From Synaphobranchus kaupii (taxonomy: Eukaryota > Chordata > Actinopteri > Anguilliformes > Synaphobranchidae): DNA of 64,000 nucleotides. Below the pieces are notes generated by a model. That model was not told the DNA's origin. It was given only the letters and a program-made list of their open reading frames with translations, and did not search any database. The translations under genes were made by a program, and so were the position numbers. Location: the NCBI GenBank assembly GCA_029718625.1, contig CM056385.1, positions 26,484,273 through 26,548,272 of the forward strand, written 5' to 3'. This document shows, one piece after another, positions 35,921 to 48,481 of this stretch; the stretch's first letter is position 1, and each line of letters starts with the position of its first letter.

Positions 35921-37336
35921 TGTGTTAGTTCTCTGATCTAGATCAGCAAAAGAAATGCATGATTCTCTACCATACTTATAATGATTTTGTTTTGTCTCAA
36001 TTTACAGACAAGGCATAACCTTTTGCAGACATCTCTGTCTCCAGCTCATCATTATAAACTTTTGTGTGACTTTGTTTCTTGAGACATGTTACATCACAGC
36101 ACTGGTAAGCCATTAACTTTGCCCCTGGGTCCAATTTGACAGTATCTCATACATTGATACCCCTTAGTGCCCCCGAGCTGCAATCCTCCCACCTATGATA
36201 AAATAATACCTATTAGTGAACACTAATCATACAAGAAAAACCAAACAGGGAGGAAAGATTACAGGTGATAAAGCCACACCACTGTAAGTACAATCACTTT
36301 GGAACATTCCACAAATGAAAGGGAGGACTGTGGTTGCTGTCATTTCACAAAATGGCCTCAGGAAAAAAAAACCTTTATGGGAAGTTTAAGGAGTTATGGC
36401 AAAAAAAAAAAAAAATAATAATAATAATTTGCACGGGGCAAGATCAAAGGTCATGAAACTCTAACGTCCAACTACCTGGGCCCTGGGAATTTGGGCCGCA
36501 TGATTTCTGACCTCACCAGAGCTGTTGCAGGCTAGGCGTCGCTCAGCCGAGCAGGCGTCGCGAGGGAACCCCTTGACCTGTGGTCAGCGCGATGTGTGTT
36601 CAGTGCGGAAGGTCCCCAATAATTTACATGCTGCACCCAGTGTGAACTTGACCCCCCCAGAGCCCTGCCACAGGAGGGGGGTTGATGAAAAGAAAGCAAG
36701 GGTCACTCTCATAATAAGGACCCAGAGAGAATCTCTCTGGGATCTCAAAGGTTTTGCAACAGGGAATGAATGGACTGCACTTTATTGCTGGGTGCGGGCA
36801 GAAGGAAGGCATTATGCCGCTTTTTTAAAGAGAAAATAGACACTTTAGCACAAAAACTATCACACTGGCCCTCACTATATTGAATCAGTGTTGATCAGCG
36901 ACTGCATGTTATAATACATTATGGCACGCATGTCAAGTAATCTTATGTAATGTTACAGCACACCTTTTTTCCCCAGAGAACAATATTGTTTATTTAAACA
37001 TAAAGGAGAACAGGGTTAGGCCAACATGTTTCGTCGTTGTTTCACCAGAAAAGGTGTGGAGAGAATATAACATTGTGTGGTATGGCTTTGATTTATATCA
37101 CTGTTTAACTTGGGGAAAAAAACACGTATAATGGCTCACCAGTGTTCCAACAACCGGACAGACATGAAAATAAAATGGTTAGAAATAATTCATAAGACAG
37201 TTCTTCCTATACCTGTTTTTTTTTTTTTAAATATTCAATGTAGAAAACTGACAACCTGAAAAAAACTCATAGCATGATTTTGATTGTCAAAATCTATATC
37301 CCCCACAACATGTCCCTTACTTGCATTGTTCCTCTT
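35921..37336. other. intergenic, no gene recognised
   Basis: A 104-codon frame at 36525-36839 has no recognisable family and is probably chance. An A-rich/AAT repeat is at 36402-36428. Confidence 0.5.
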
Positions 37337-37338
37337 TA

Positions 37339-38259
37339 CAGATCCTTTCCAAAAAATTAGAATATCATGGAAAAGTTTTTTTTTTCCATAATTCCATTCA
37401 AAAAGTGAAACTTTCATAGATTATAGATTCATTACACACAAAGTGAAATATTTCTAGCCTTTATTTGTTTCATTTTTCATAATTTTGGCTTACAGCTCCA
37501 GAAAACCCCCAAAACAGTATTTCAAGAAATTAGAATAGTGTGTTGAAAATCAGCATTTACTTCAGTTATTTCAGAGAATTAATGTTTTAGACTGAGTGTC
37601 ACACTCTGTACGTGGTGTTTTTTGAAGCACTGACTCCAGCCTCAGTCCACTCCCTCTGCATCTCCGCCACATTTTGGAATCGTCTTTGCTTGACAATCCG
37701 CTGAAGCCTACGGTCATCTCTTTTGCTTGTGCACCTTCTCCTGCCACATTTTTCCCTTCCACTAAACTTTCTATTGATATGCTTGGACACTGCACTCTGT
37801 GAACAGCCAGCCTCCTTAGCGATGACCTTTTGTGGCTTACCCATCTTCTGGAGGGTGTCAATGATGGTCTTCTGGCCAAATGTCAAGTCTGCAGTCTTCC
37901 CCATACTGAACCAAACTGAGATACCTGTCCAATTTAACGACACACCTGTAGAAAAACTTTGTAGGTGTTTTGAGTAAATTAGATGATTAGAGTGTGACAC
38001 TCAGTCTAAAACATTCATTCTCTGAAATAAATGAAGTAAATGCTGATTTTCGACACACTATTCTAATTTCTTGAAATACTGTTTTGGGGGTTTTCTGGAG
38101 CTGTAAGCCAAAATGATGAAAAATGAAACAAATTAAGGCTAGAAATATTTCACTTTGTGTGTAATGAATCTATAATCTATGAAAGTTTCACTTTTTGAAT
38201 GGAATTATGGAAAAAAAAAGAACTTTTCCATGATATTCTAATTTTTTGGAAAAGATCTG
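37339..38259. mobile_element. Tc1-like element with internal deletion (921 bp)
   Basis: Long TIRs (roughly 270 bp) start CAGATCCTTTCCAAAAAATT, flanked by TA at 37337-37338 and 38260-38261. Only the N-terminal transposase part remains between them. Confidence 0.88.
37599..37904 (-). pseudogene. Tc1-like transposase, N-terminal fragment
   Basis: MGKTADLTFGQKTIIDTLQK then GCSQSAVSKHI and KCGRRRCTSKRDDRRLQRIV is the paired-like helix-turn-helix DNA-binding part. It stops after about 101 residues where Tc1 transposases have about 340, so the catalytic DDE domain is missing. Confidence 0.85.
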
Positions 38260-38261
38260 TA

Positions 38262-39330
38262 TATCCAGTTGCATAAATCCATAAGATCTAGAAACGTGGT
38301 ACTAGATGGGGGTCTTTATTAGGCAGACAATGCAAACAAATGCATTGGAGGCAATGAATTTGAGACGCTCTGATGAAACATTGTGTGGAGCGTATGCTGG
38401 CTGCAGTCCACTGGTCAAGGATTTGGACCGTTTTGACCCCGGCCCCCTCGGGCTGTCCGGCTGCTTTTACTGAACTGTGCAAGAGGACCCAACCGAACGA
38501 GTAGGCCTCGCAGGTTACATCCATATGCATATTGCTGTCTCGCTGTTTTCCATCTGTTTTTTTGTTCCCCATATTCACTGGAATACTACTTCCTTTTCTT
38601 TCTCCCTCTGACTTGTTTTCCGCTCTCTTTTCTTTATTTCTTTGTATCCTCATACCCCCTACTGCGCGCCATCACAGTGATCTTTCAGCTCACATCTGCG
38701 TTTTATTATGGTCTCCTGATCCAGGGCAGGAACTGTGATGACCTAAGTCACACATTAATCTTCCCAGGGGGGTGAATGCATTCAATCTAAGTGCAGTGGT
38801 ACTTTCTCCTTAACCCTGAGTGACAAACTACATAAATGACTTACCTTTTATGTGTTGCCATTGTTTTTGGGTTGGGCAAACATAACTTAATTACACATAG
38901 CTTATTTTGTGGTCTCTGATAAGAATTGAAAAGGTAACATTTTATTTATTTTTTTTGCAATAAATGTATCGTTGGAAAGTCATTTCACAATCCAAAGTAA
39001 AGTCAGTGCGTTACAGGAGAGAGACTGAGCAAACTAATGTCAATGCACAATTAGCACAATGCACCACGTATGAGGAAATACTGAGCATTTAATTCATGAG
39101 GAAATGCTTTTTTAAGAATTAAAAATTTAAAAAAGCCCCGTGTCTGTATTCATCTTGCGATTCTGCTGAACAGGTTTGAGTGGTTTTCTCATGCTCAAAC
39201 TCAGGGAAAGCTACCTGATGCTACTTCAGATGCTCAATGATGTGTTGCGTCCCTGTTACGAATTTCACACCTTACATTTTGTCCGATACTGTAATCTGTA
39301 GCTGATGCAACAAATACAACATCAACCATG
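38262..39330. other. intergenic, no gene recognised
   Basis: No supported gene. Confidence 0.5.
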
Positions 39331-39338
39331 GTATGGTC

Positions 39339-40064
39339 GAGCCTGATCTCATGAAATTCGGCAATATGTACCGATTGTTAGTGTCTCAAAAAACGGTACC
39401 TGTTTCCGAATTTTGCACAAGCGCCCCCTGAGCCTGTACTGGGAACTACTGACTAAAGGCTGTGATAGGCCGAAAACATCACGTGTGAGGGTAGTAGTAT
39501 ATGACGTCACGCGTCCCGCTGCTTTTCTTGGCAAGACTTTTTTGTCAAAAAATTTTTCTTGGCAAAAATTGTTTTTCTTTTTTTTTCGTGATTCCCGTAC
39601 CCCACCCACAACCCCTAAACATAACCTCACAGGAGTTCACGTAACTCGGGCTCATGCCCGAACTGTTAAGATAGTGTCCCTTTTTGCTACCATATTGTTA
39701 CCAACAATTTTGAAATAAAATAAATTATAAAAAATAAAAAAATTATTAAAAAAATAAAATAAAAAAATGTCCCAGGGTCCCGCCCAACCCCTAAACATAA
39801 CCTCATAGGAATTCACGTAACTCGGGCTCATGGCCGAACTGTTAAGATTTAAAGAATCTATATTTGCACAACTATATTTTTCTATCACAAGCTTCTCTCG
39901 CATTATGTATCTTTCACAAAATCTCCTTACAGTCTACAACTGAGCATTAGTCAGTAGTTCCCAGTACAGGCTCAGGGGGCGCTTGTGCAAAATTCGGAAA
40001 CAGGTACCGTTTTTTGAGACACTAACAATCGGTACATATTGCCGAATTCACATGAGATCAGGTT
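39339..40064. mobile_element. hAT-like non-autonomous element (726 bp)
   Basis: Flanked by GTATGGTC (39331-39338 and 40065-40072), an 8-bp duplication. Ends share CCTGATCTCATG and about 100 bp of inverted arm. Inside, a segment starting CCCCTAAACATAACCTCA is repeated directly at about 39607 and 39785. Confidence 0.8.
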
Positions 40065-40374
40065 GTATGGTCTTAATGTGCTAAGTGAAACGTGGTATCT
40101 GGTGTGGCAGAGTATGCCAAGTGCCAAGCGTCATCCTGGTGAGCTGCAGGGTCTTGCTAATCAGCACTTAGCTAATCAATGAAAGCAGTTGATTACATAG
40201 GTAACTCACTGCAACTGAGTTCTGGGGTCTTCAGATTAAAGCAGACCCTTGCAGCTCTCCAGCACCAGAAACTCAAACTCAAGATACCTTGAAGGTGATG
40301 CGTATGGTTTTGGAAATGCATGGGAAATCACTATTCTCTGCATAATCACTATGTCACATGGAAATGGTAGTCAT

Positions 40375-41160
40375 AGTATGGTGAGAGGGGGTATGGGTAT
40401 AGGGGGTATGGGTATTATAGTATGGTGAGAGGGGGTATGGGTATTATAGTATGGTGAGAGGGGGTATGGGTATTATAGTATGGGTATAGGGGGTATGGGT
40501 ATTATAGTATGGTGAGAGGGGGTATGGGTATTATAGTATGGGTATAGGGGGTATGGGTATTATAGTATGGGTATAGGGGGTATGGGTATTATAGTATGGT
40601 GAGAGGGGGTATGGGTATTATAGTATGGGTATAGGGGGTATGGGTATTATAGTATGGGTATAGGGGGTATGGGTATTATAGTATGGTGAGAGGGGGTATG
40701 GGTATTATAGTATGGGTATAGGGGGTATGGGTATTATAGTATGGTGAGAGGGGGTATGGGTATTATAGTATGGGTATAGGGGGTATGGGTATTATAGTAT
40801 GGTGAGAGGGGGTATGGGTATAGGGGGTATGGGTATTATAGTATGGTGAGAGGGGGTATGGGTATTATAGTATGGGTATAGGGGGTATGGGTATTATAGT
40901 ATGGTGAGAGGGGGTATGGGTATTATAGTATGGGTATAGGGGGTATGGGTATTATAGTATGGGTATAGGGGGTATGGGTATTATAGTATGGTGAGAGGGG
41001 TTATGGGTATTTTAGTATGGGTATAGGGGGTATGGGTATTATAGTATGGGTATAGGGGGTATGGGTATTATAGTATGGGTATAGGGGGTATGGGTATTAT
41101 AGTATGGTGAGAGTGGGTATGGGTATTATAGTATGGTGAGAGGGGGTATGGGTATTATAT
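40375..41160. repeat. 29-bp minisatellite with two unit types
   Basis: About 27 units. Type A is ATGGTGAGAGGGGGTATGGG plus TATTATAGT; type B has GGGTATAG in place of GGTGAGAG. The plus strand is G-rich with closely spaced runs of 3-5 G. Confidence 0.94.
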
Positions 41161-44100
41161 TATCAGGAGGTGTTCATGTCCTCAGGGGACTAGGGAACAC
41201 TCCTAGCAACTTAATGTGAAGGCAAGTTTGGTTGGATAAACACACTACAGCATGCACTGTACTGCAACTTCGTAATACAAAACAAACAAAAAAAAAACCC
41301 ATTCTGAATTTCCAAGAGGAAGTTCTGGAACATTTCCGATCGTGTACTCTTTGAATGGATGTGGTGACGTGGCTGACAGATGACTCACAGCTAGGGGCGG
41401 GGTGGGGACTTCAGGAGGAGAACCCACTGTTGGGCAAGTGAGAGTGTTAAAGGTGTCTGGTGTCACATGCCTTTCAAGTAAAAAAAAGGAAATAAGAAAA
41501 AGAAAAAGGAGGAGCTCCCTGTGGTCATCTGGGTCACTTCCAGGGCAGCAAAGGGTCAATTGAAGTCAGATGTGTCCGTGAAACCATACTGTAGACCCCT
41601 TCACACCTTTGTGCCTGTCCACAGTAGAACATTTTTTAAAAACTTTTAAACCCATATAGATTCACATAAACTTTCCATAAGCGCCAAGAGCTTGCCTTTC
41701 CCGAGGCTTTGCTGCAGCAGAACCTCTTGGTTGATATATGAACATTGATCCCCCAAAGGTTTTGCGGCATCAGGATAAGATAATCCTTTTGAGAGCCGTA
41801 AGAAAAAAGAAAATTCAAGATGAAATCGGGCATGCCCTGTCTAAGACGTCAGTTTTGTTTTGTCATTGGGAGTGTCATTCCCCTGGCATACTTGACTGCA
41901 GAGCTCGGAGGACACACATGGTAAAGAAATGTGGGGGTGTGGAGAAGGAGGGGGGGGGGGGGGGGCAAACACCTAAAGAATACCTACAGGCATGACTGCT
42001 TGGTTCCAACAGAACCAGGACTCTGGCAGTTCCATAAGGATGTGTGCTGCATGGTACACTTATCCCCTAAGAAGGCAAGGGCAATGCTAATCAATACTTA
42101 ATTAGCCTGATTGATCGCCTTCATTCCTTGTTGTAGCATTTATTTCCTGCTGGGAGGGGTACCTATCAAAATGACCATGCCCCTATCCACAGAGCACATG
42201 TGGTAAGCCAGTGGCTTTATGAGTGAGGCAATTGTGTTATCCTTATGCCATGGCCTTGTCAGTCACCAGCAGTGGAAGCCTGCCATGTGCGAGATGAGAC
42301 TGCCAATCGTGGGGGCAGCATTGATCGCTAGCTATTGGCCTGAGTAGGAAAGGAAGCGCTTACCAACCATCATCTTCTGACAAACAACTCTCCTATTATT
42401 ATGCAAGCATAATATGAACACTGGTTGAAACCTTACTCTGACCAATCAGTGTGGCTTTTGACTGTAGGCAGAAAAACACTCTGAGGCATGTTTGCTGAGA
42501 ATTTATTGCCTGCTTATCAAGCAATCAAAAAATGTATGGAGTGAATGCCTACATTGATGTATGAAAGAATGTTGCTATGTAATTTCACCTATTCCTTTTC
42601 TGTTGTTCGTAACTGATAACACTGATTTGCTCTTATTTCTCTCAGCTACAGTTTGCTTTCATGATTATGTAATTGTCCAGTCTTCCACAAAAGGCCAGGG
42701 GAGGTGGTCGGGTGTTGCTTATTGGTATCGGGTTGCTAGGGTAACAAGAATAATAATGCTACTTTTCTTTTTTCCTAACATGTGGCTAGTGTATGCTGCA
42801 AGGTTTGTATGATGGGAAAATACTGTATACATCACATTTACTTAGCATATTTACTATGTTTATTTTATAGGCATTGCACGAGGCCACAATCTTTGAAACC
42901 AACTGCGATAACTTACATACGTATATCTACTACTTTTTTAAAGAATTGCATTTAACAAGAAGTTACATTTGAAAAGTTTAAAAAGTTCAGAGTTCACAGT
43001 GTAAGTACTCTTCCTCCCCCCTCCATTTTATGCTTTAACTTGTATTATTTTTCTGTGTTCTCACTAAAAACAAAACAAAAAACTACATTTTATTCAAGTA
43101 ACCAGATAAAGTGAGCTAATTGTGTATTCCACTGTTTTAACAAATCAATTCAACACTAAATAACAATGATAGCCTGTCCCTGTGGATCTCCAGCACCAAG
43201 GCTGTGAAACCCTCCTTTAGATCAACCAACTATCAGCTCCTGTGTTCTTTCGGTCCTCTCTGTATCCTAATTACAAGAGGGACAAGTTGATAACAGGAGT
43301 TTACAATGCTGGGTTAGAGCTTGTGAATATTTATGAATAGACATATACAAGATCATTGGATCTATGTTGCAACCAAAAAGCCAGAGAGACCAGGCAAGGG
43401 TCCATGCAACAGTGCAAACTTTTCTGTTTTTGATACTCATTCACCAGCCACAATATACACACACTTGTGTCCATCTGTGCTTGTACTGCCGAACTAACAA
43501 CTGATTAGACCAATTATTTTCTGTTAATTATCCTATTTTAATCCAGGAGAGAGTCCCAATGAGATTGCCATCACTTTATCAAGGGGGACCTGGCCAAGAA
43601 ACCAGCATACACCAAAACAAACATTAACTGCTACGCCCAGATGCCAAATTTTGTTCACGTATTTAGTTAGACTTTATTACTCCAGCTGTGCGCATCACAG
43701 AAACTTTGGAAATGGCTTAAATGAAGCGAGACATTTGTACCATTTACAATACTAACTTATTTTCATAATTTAGGTCAAAATAAAGTGCCATAAATGCAAA
43801 GAAACTTGGGCAAAAATGCAAAACAAAGAAGCTTTTCTTTACTTTGCAATGAAACACTGAGAGCTACAAATGTAAAACAGGTAAAACTGTACATTTCCTG
43901 GATCATAGACTCCACAAGTGTGCAAAATTTGAGGGTGATATGCAGAACTACTAAATATTTGCCCCTTATGATGGATTCTAATCATCATAATATGTAGCCT
44001 AATCATTCACTTTTGTACTTTAATAAAACATCAGTTATTTCTCTACTCTACAGTATGCAATCTTTTGCTGCATGTCCTGGGATGACATTTCTCTATAGTG

Positions 44101-46710
44101 TGTTTCAGAAGTCTTGCTATGTAAATGATCATGTTCATCGGCATATTCTCTAATCAAAACAATACTATGCATTGTGTAAAACCTATAGCGACACAACTAA
44201 AGTTTATATAACGCTTGGTCGTATTTTATTGTTCAAAGCATAAAATGAGACATGTAAAACACTGTTGGGAAGTTTATAATGTCCACCATTGGATAAAACA
44301 GTTGCCAATCAAAGAAGAATGAACTGGAATGACTTGAACAGCTGACTAAAACAATAAATGACCACTGAATCATGAAAGGGACATCGCTATGCATAAAACC
44401 AATGGTAGGATTGTATATGCATTTCATATTTAGTAGCAGACATTGATAATAGAATGATGATAGTGATATAATTATACAGGGATAATTACACTTGTTTATT
44501 TTGTTATTGAGCATGCATCGATTTTCACCGCTGTATTGGCATACACTGCCCGCACCCCCACCCCCACCCCCACCAATCAGTACATTCACATTCATTCTTT
44601 TATCATATTGGTGTACTGTGTTCGTTCATCTACAGCAACAGGAAAATAATAACAAATGCTCAATTTTGCACCTCCGTATACATACCAACATCCTGGCCAC
44701 AGGGAGATTAATCTGAGCATTGAATGATTGACATGGCAATTGTCATCATGTTCATCTTAGAGATTTATTACACATCAACACAAATGAACCAAAGAAACAC
44801 TAGTTTTATCAACATCAGTAGTGACTACAATTTCATGCTGATGTAGTGTACTGATCCTCAGGTATAGGAAACAAAATGAGTGGTTAATGGCGAACTGATG
44901 TGCTAATGTCTATGCATAATACGTTTGTCATGTTACATGTGAAGTGTATTTCATTTGTGTTTGCATGTTTTTTTTAAACAGACAGGTATCACAGAAATAC
45001 TTTTATTGTAAGAGCATTCATACAGTTGTTTCTAGTGTATTTATCACTGTACTTTTGCTGCTATAGAGGTGATGACACTTCATTGCTCCTAAACAGTGTA
45101 AAATAGCAGTGTTACTTTGTCCAAGTAGAGATTGGGAAAATAAATAAAACAGTACTGTCTAAATAATAATATGTAGATTAGAATTATAACAGCATCAATG
45201 AGATATTTAACTAGTAGTGATGAATATGTCTTCCTTCTCAAAAAAGCTTCCATACTGTAAAACTATTCAGAGTTCAGTTGGGAAGAAAATAGAGAGGGAC
45301 TTTCCCAGGTTAATCTGCTATTGTGGTCACAATTTCCTGCATGATTTTGTGCAAACAATAACACTGGCTATTCTGTAGAAGAAGTCTGTTTTCTCTTTGC
45401 ATAATCGGTAAGAGCGAGACCTGAGCAGGAGAGGCGGTTTTACAAAGCAGCACCAGTCCTAGTTCTGAACCAACTCCACCTTGTTCTGTGTCTGTAAATA
45501 GCTCCGCAAAATATCCAGGGGGTTTGGGTTCATATACAGAACCAAGAGCAAACGTTCAGCAAATGTTCAGACAAATTGATAATAGGATTCATGCATCATC
45601 AGATCTCTCAAGCTTGGCCAGGAGTGATTCTTTTTTTTTTCTGGAAGCATACACAGTGACTACACTCATAGCATAGCTATACAGAAGGGCAGATAATAGT
45701 CCCATTACAGATGAACACCAGTCCTTACCATCTTTCTTAGTTAACATGTACAAGTGACAAGAATAAGGGTTGTCCTTGCGCCATGCTACACACCAAATAT
45801 GTTACGAACACAGTGTAAAGAGAATGCACAGTGTTGACTCATCTTGAGAAACAGCCCTGTGCTCAGATGGGCTGTGGGCCCCATTCATCTGATAATCTGG
45901 TTTAAAGTGATGGACAAGGGATTCTAAAAACTTCACAGTACACACCCACCAAATATCTTTTCAAGAAAATGTAAATAAGTATATTAATATACATCTGAAA
46001 GTCAGCTAATAAACTAATTATTGAAAGGTCTCAGGATTGTAGGGGTCTGGTCTAAATCCACGCCCTCAACCTGAGTGCCATTGGCGTCATCCAGGCCTAC
46101 ATGTTTGAAACCAGTGAGGAATTAATGCAATAAATTCAAAGTAAAATACAGTGCAGCTGCTATCAGGAGATAAATATCACACACAAGCTCACAATCAAAG
46201 TAAGTTAACTGAAATGCTAAGCAGAACATTGTAACCTTTAGTCTATTTAAAGCAAGCTAAATTACAAGGCTAATGCTCCACTAAATGCGCGTTCCACATA
46301 AATCATTACACAATGGTAAGTTTTAAAGGCCCACTCATTAATTTTGGTTGCTAATCGAACTAAAATTACATGCATGGCAACTAAATACTTTGGTGGATCA
46401 TGGTTCTCTTCTTTTTTTTTTTACTGTAACCAGCCACAAAAAATATGACAAAACCAATTCCAAGACATGGGTTATTTGGCAAAATCTTAGCTATTCTTTT
46501 CGATATATTATCTGACGAATGAGCACCAAGTAAAAACGATGCATGAGTGATGAGTTTGTTTCCATGCTGATGAGCTGCGCAAGGAGCAAGCTAATGCTAC
46601 TAGCTAGCACCGCAGAGGGCCAGATAAAAAGGTGGGGAAAGAGATTGGGAGAGGGACAAAATTGGTATAGGAATAAAGAGAGCGGGGGGGGAAATAAGCA
46701 CTTTAGCTAA
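41161..46710. other. intergenic, no gene recognised
   Basis: Scanned without finding a convincing gene. It includes a run of about 18 G at 41949-41966 and a CCCCCA repeat at 44553-44574. A short exon-like minus-strand segment near 46018-46094 is listed as a finding. Confidence 0.4.
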
Positions 46711-46718
46711 CTAACTAT

Positions 46719-46912
46719 CAGAGGTGTAAAATCCAGGTTCAGAAAGTAAAAGTCCTCTCCAGTATTTTGTTCCAATCACCTGGATTTGCTAATTAGCACA
46801 TTTCTTCAGCCAGGAGGTAGAACTAATTTGTGAAATCAGCTGGCTGAGGTCATGGGTGGAAGAAACACATGGCAGGACTTTTAGTTTCTGACAACTGGAT
46901 TTTACACCTCTG
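46719..46912. mobile_element. palindromic hAT-like MITE (194 bp)
   Basis: CAGAGGTGTAAAATCCAG and CTGGATTTTACACCTCTG form the ends; AGTAAAAGTCCT/AGGACTTTTAGT extend the arms. Flanks CTAACTAT and TGAACTAT agree at 6 of 8 bases. Confidence 0.75.
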
Positions 46913-47252
46913 TGAACTATTCCAAATCTCCAAATGCAAATTCCAAATGCTGATAATGCGGACTATTCTCAAGGGCAAACAAAACAAGTGCTTGGCTCAG
47001 ACTCACAGAGAATTTCTTAGTGGGACAGTACAGTTATTATTAGCCTCATACTATGGGAGGAGTTATATAATGAGAGCAAAGTATCTATTGGTTGAGGTCT
47101 CAAGTCCACATCAATTTGGACCAATTTTCGACTTTTTCAGCATACAAGAAATAAATATATAAAGAGTCTGAAACTGAACGAGATTGGAATGGAATTGATT
47201 CCTCGTGGTTTATTGGTGCTCAATGGTTGGTAGCCCTGCACGGACACACATA

Positions 47253-48481
47253 CAGTGCCCTCCACTAATACTGTCACCCCTGGTAAAGATGAGTTACCTT
47301 AATCTCACACTGAAAAAATGAGAAAAATCCAACCTTTAAAGGTTGTATCAGCGATTTTGAGTGGAAACATAAATGATCACATTCATCTGATTTTTCCTCA
47401 CGATCCGCTAGCTGCCCGCCCCATAAGCAGGCCGTCAAAAAACCGCGTCTCTGTAGGCAGCCTATGCTCCGAGATCGTACACAAAAACAAATGGTACTAC
47501 CAACCACTCAAAACCAAAATAAACAGTATTCCAACCAATCACAATGATCTGCACAAACGCTAATACTCTTATCTCGCTGAAATCTTGACGGATTTACAAA
47601 CGGTTTGGTTTCTTACAAACGTTATTAACGTGGTTATAATTCTGGATGCTTGAACACTATTTTTTAAAACATAACATAATTATTCATAAGTATGTTTGTT
47701 TGGGATTTCGCTTCAGAAGTGACGTCACGTTTGTGCAGATCATTGTGATTGGTTGGAATACTGTTTATTTTGGTTTTGAGTAGTTGGTAGTACCATTGTT
47801 TTTGTGTACGATCTCGGAGCATAGGCTGCCTACAGAGACGCGGTTTTTTGACGGCCTGCTTATGGGGCGGGCAGCTAGCGGATCGTGAGGAAAAATCAGA
47901 TGAATGTGATCATTTATGTTTCCACCCAAAATCGCTGATACAACCTTTAATTGAAGTAAATTTATTATGAGGAAAAAAAAAATCCCTCATCAAGAAATAA
48001 TTATTTTTAACAAAACCACGTGTGCCACAATTATTGGCACCCCTGCATTTATATATAGAATAAAGTAATCATTTTTAATGTTTGGTTGCATATCCTTTGC
48101 ATGCCATGACTTCCTGATGTATGTGACCCAACAACATCAAAAGACTCTTGATATCTTATTTTCTGATACTCTTACAAGCGATACTATAACGTCCCTGCAT
48201 TTGAATGGATCTCTATGGGAATTGGGGGATGGGACTAGATTTAGCTGTAAATTACATTGGAACAGTATGGAACACATGGTTGGCTAAATGGCTCTAAATC
48301 ATCAAGGGTCTGACGTATCAAACAAGCCTTAAACCATCACTCTGCTGCCAAAAATACAGTAGATATGGATGGATAACTTGAAGGGTTTCTTCTCCTGACT
48401 TATTTTTCCATAGAGTTCAATAGGAAATTTTGTCAGGAGAAGAAACCCTTCAAGTTATCCATCCATATCTACTGTATTTCT
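47253..48481. mobile_element. Tc1/mariner-type element, copy C (interrupted, right end lost)
   Basis: Left end TA|CAGTGCCCTCCACTAATA. The interior matches copy A, then continues to the palindromic centre (about 48360-48475), where the right arm breaks off. A second element is inserted at 47340-47946. Confidence 0.85.
47340..47946. mobile_element. fold-back element inserted at TTAA (607 bp)
   Basis: Arms of about 215 bp start AGGTTGTATCAGCGATTTTG and are nearly exact complements. TTAA flanks it (47336-47339 and 47947-47950). TTAA sites are used by piggyBac and Kolobok transposons. No transposase frame inside. Confidence 0.9.

Noticed and set aside
36525..36839. 104-codon frame as a gene
   Set aside because: No recognisable domain, no splice partners, composition not clearly coding.
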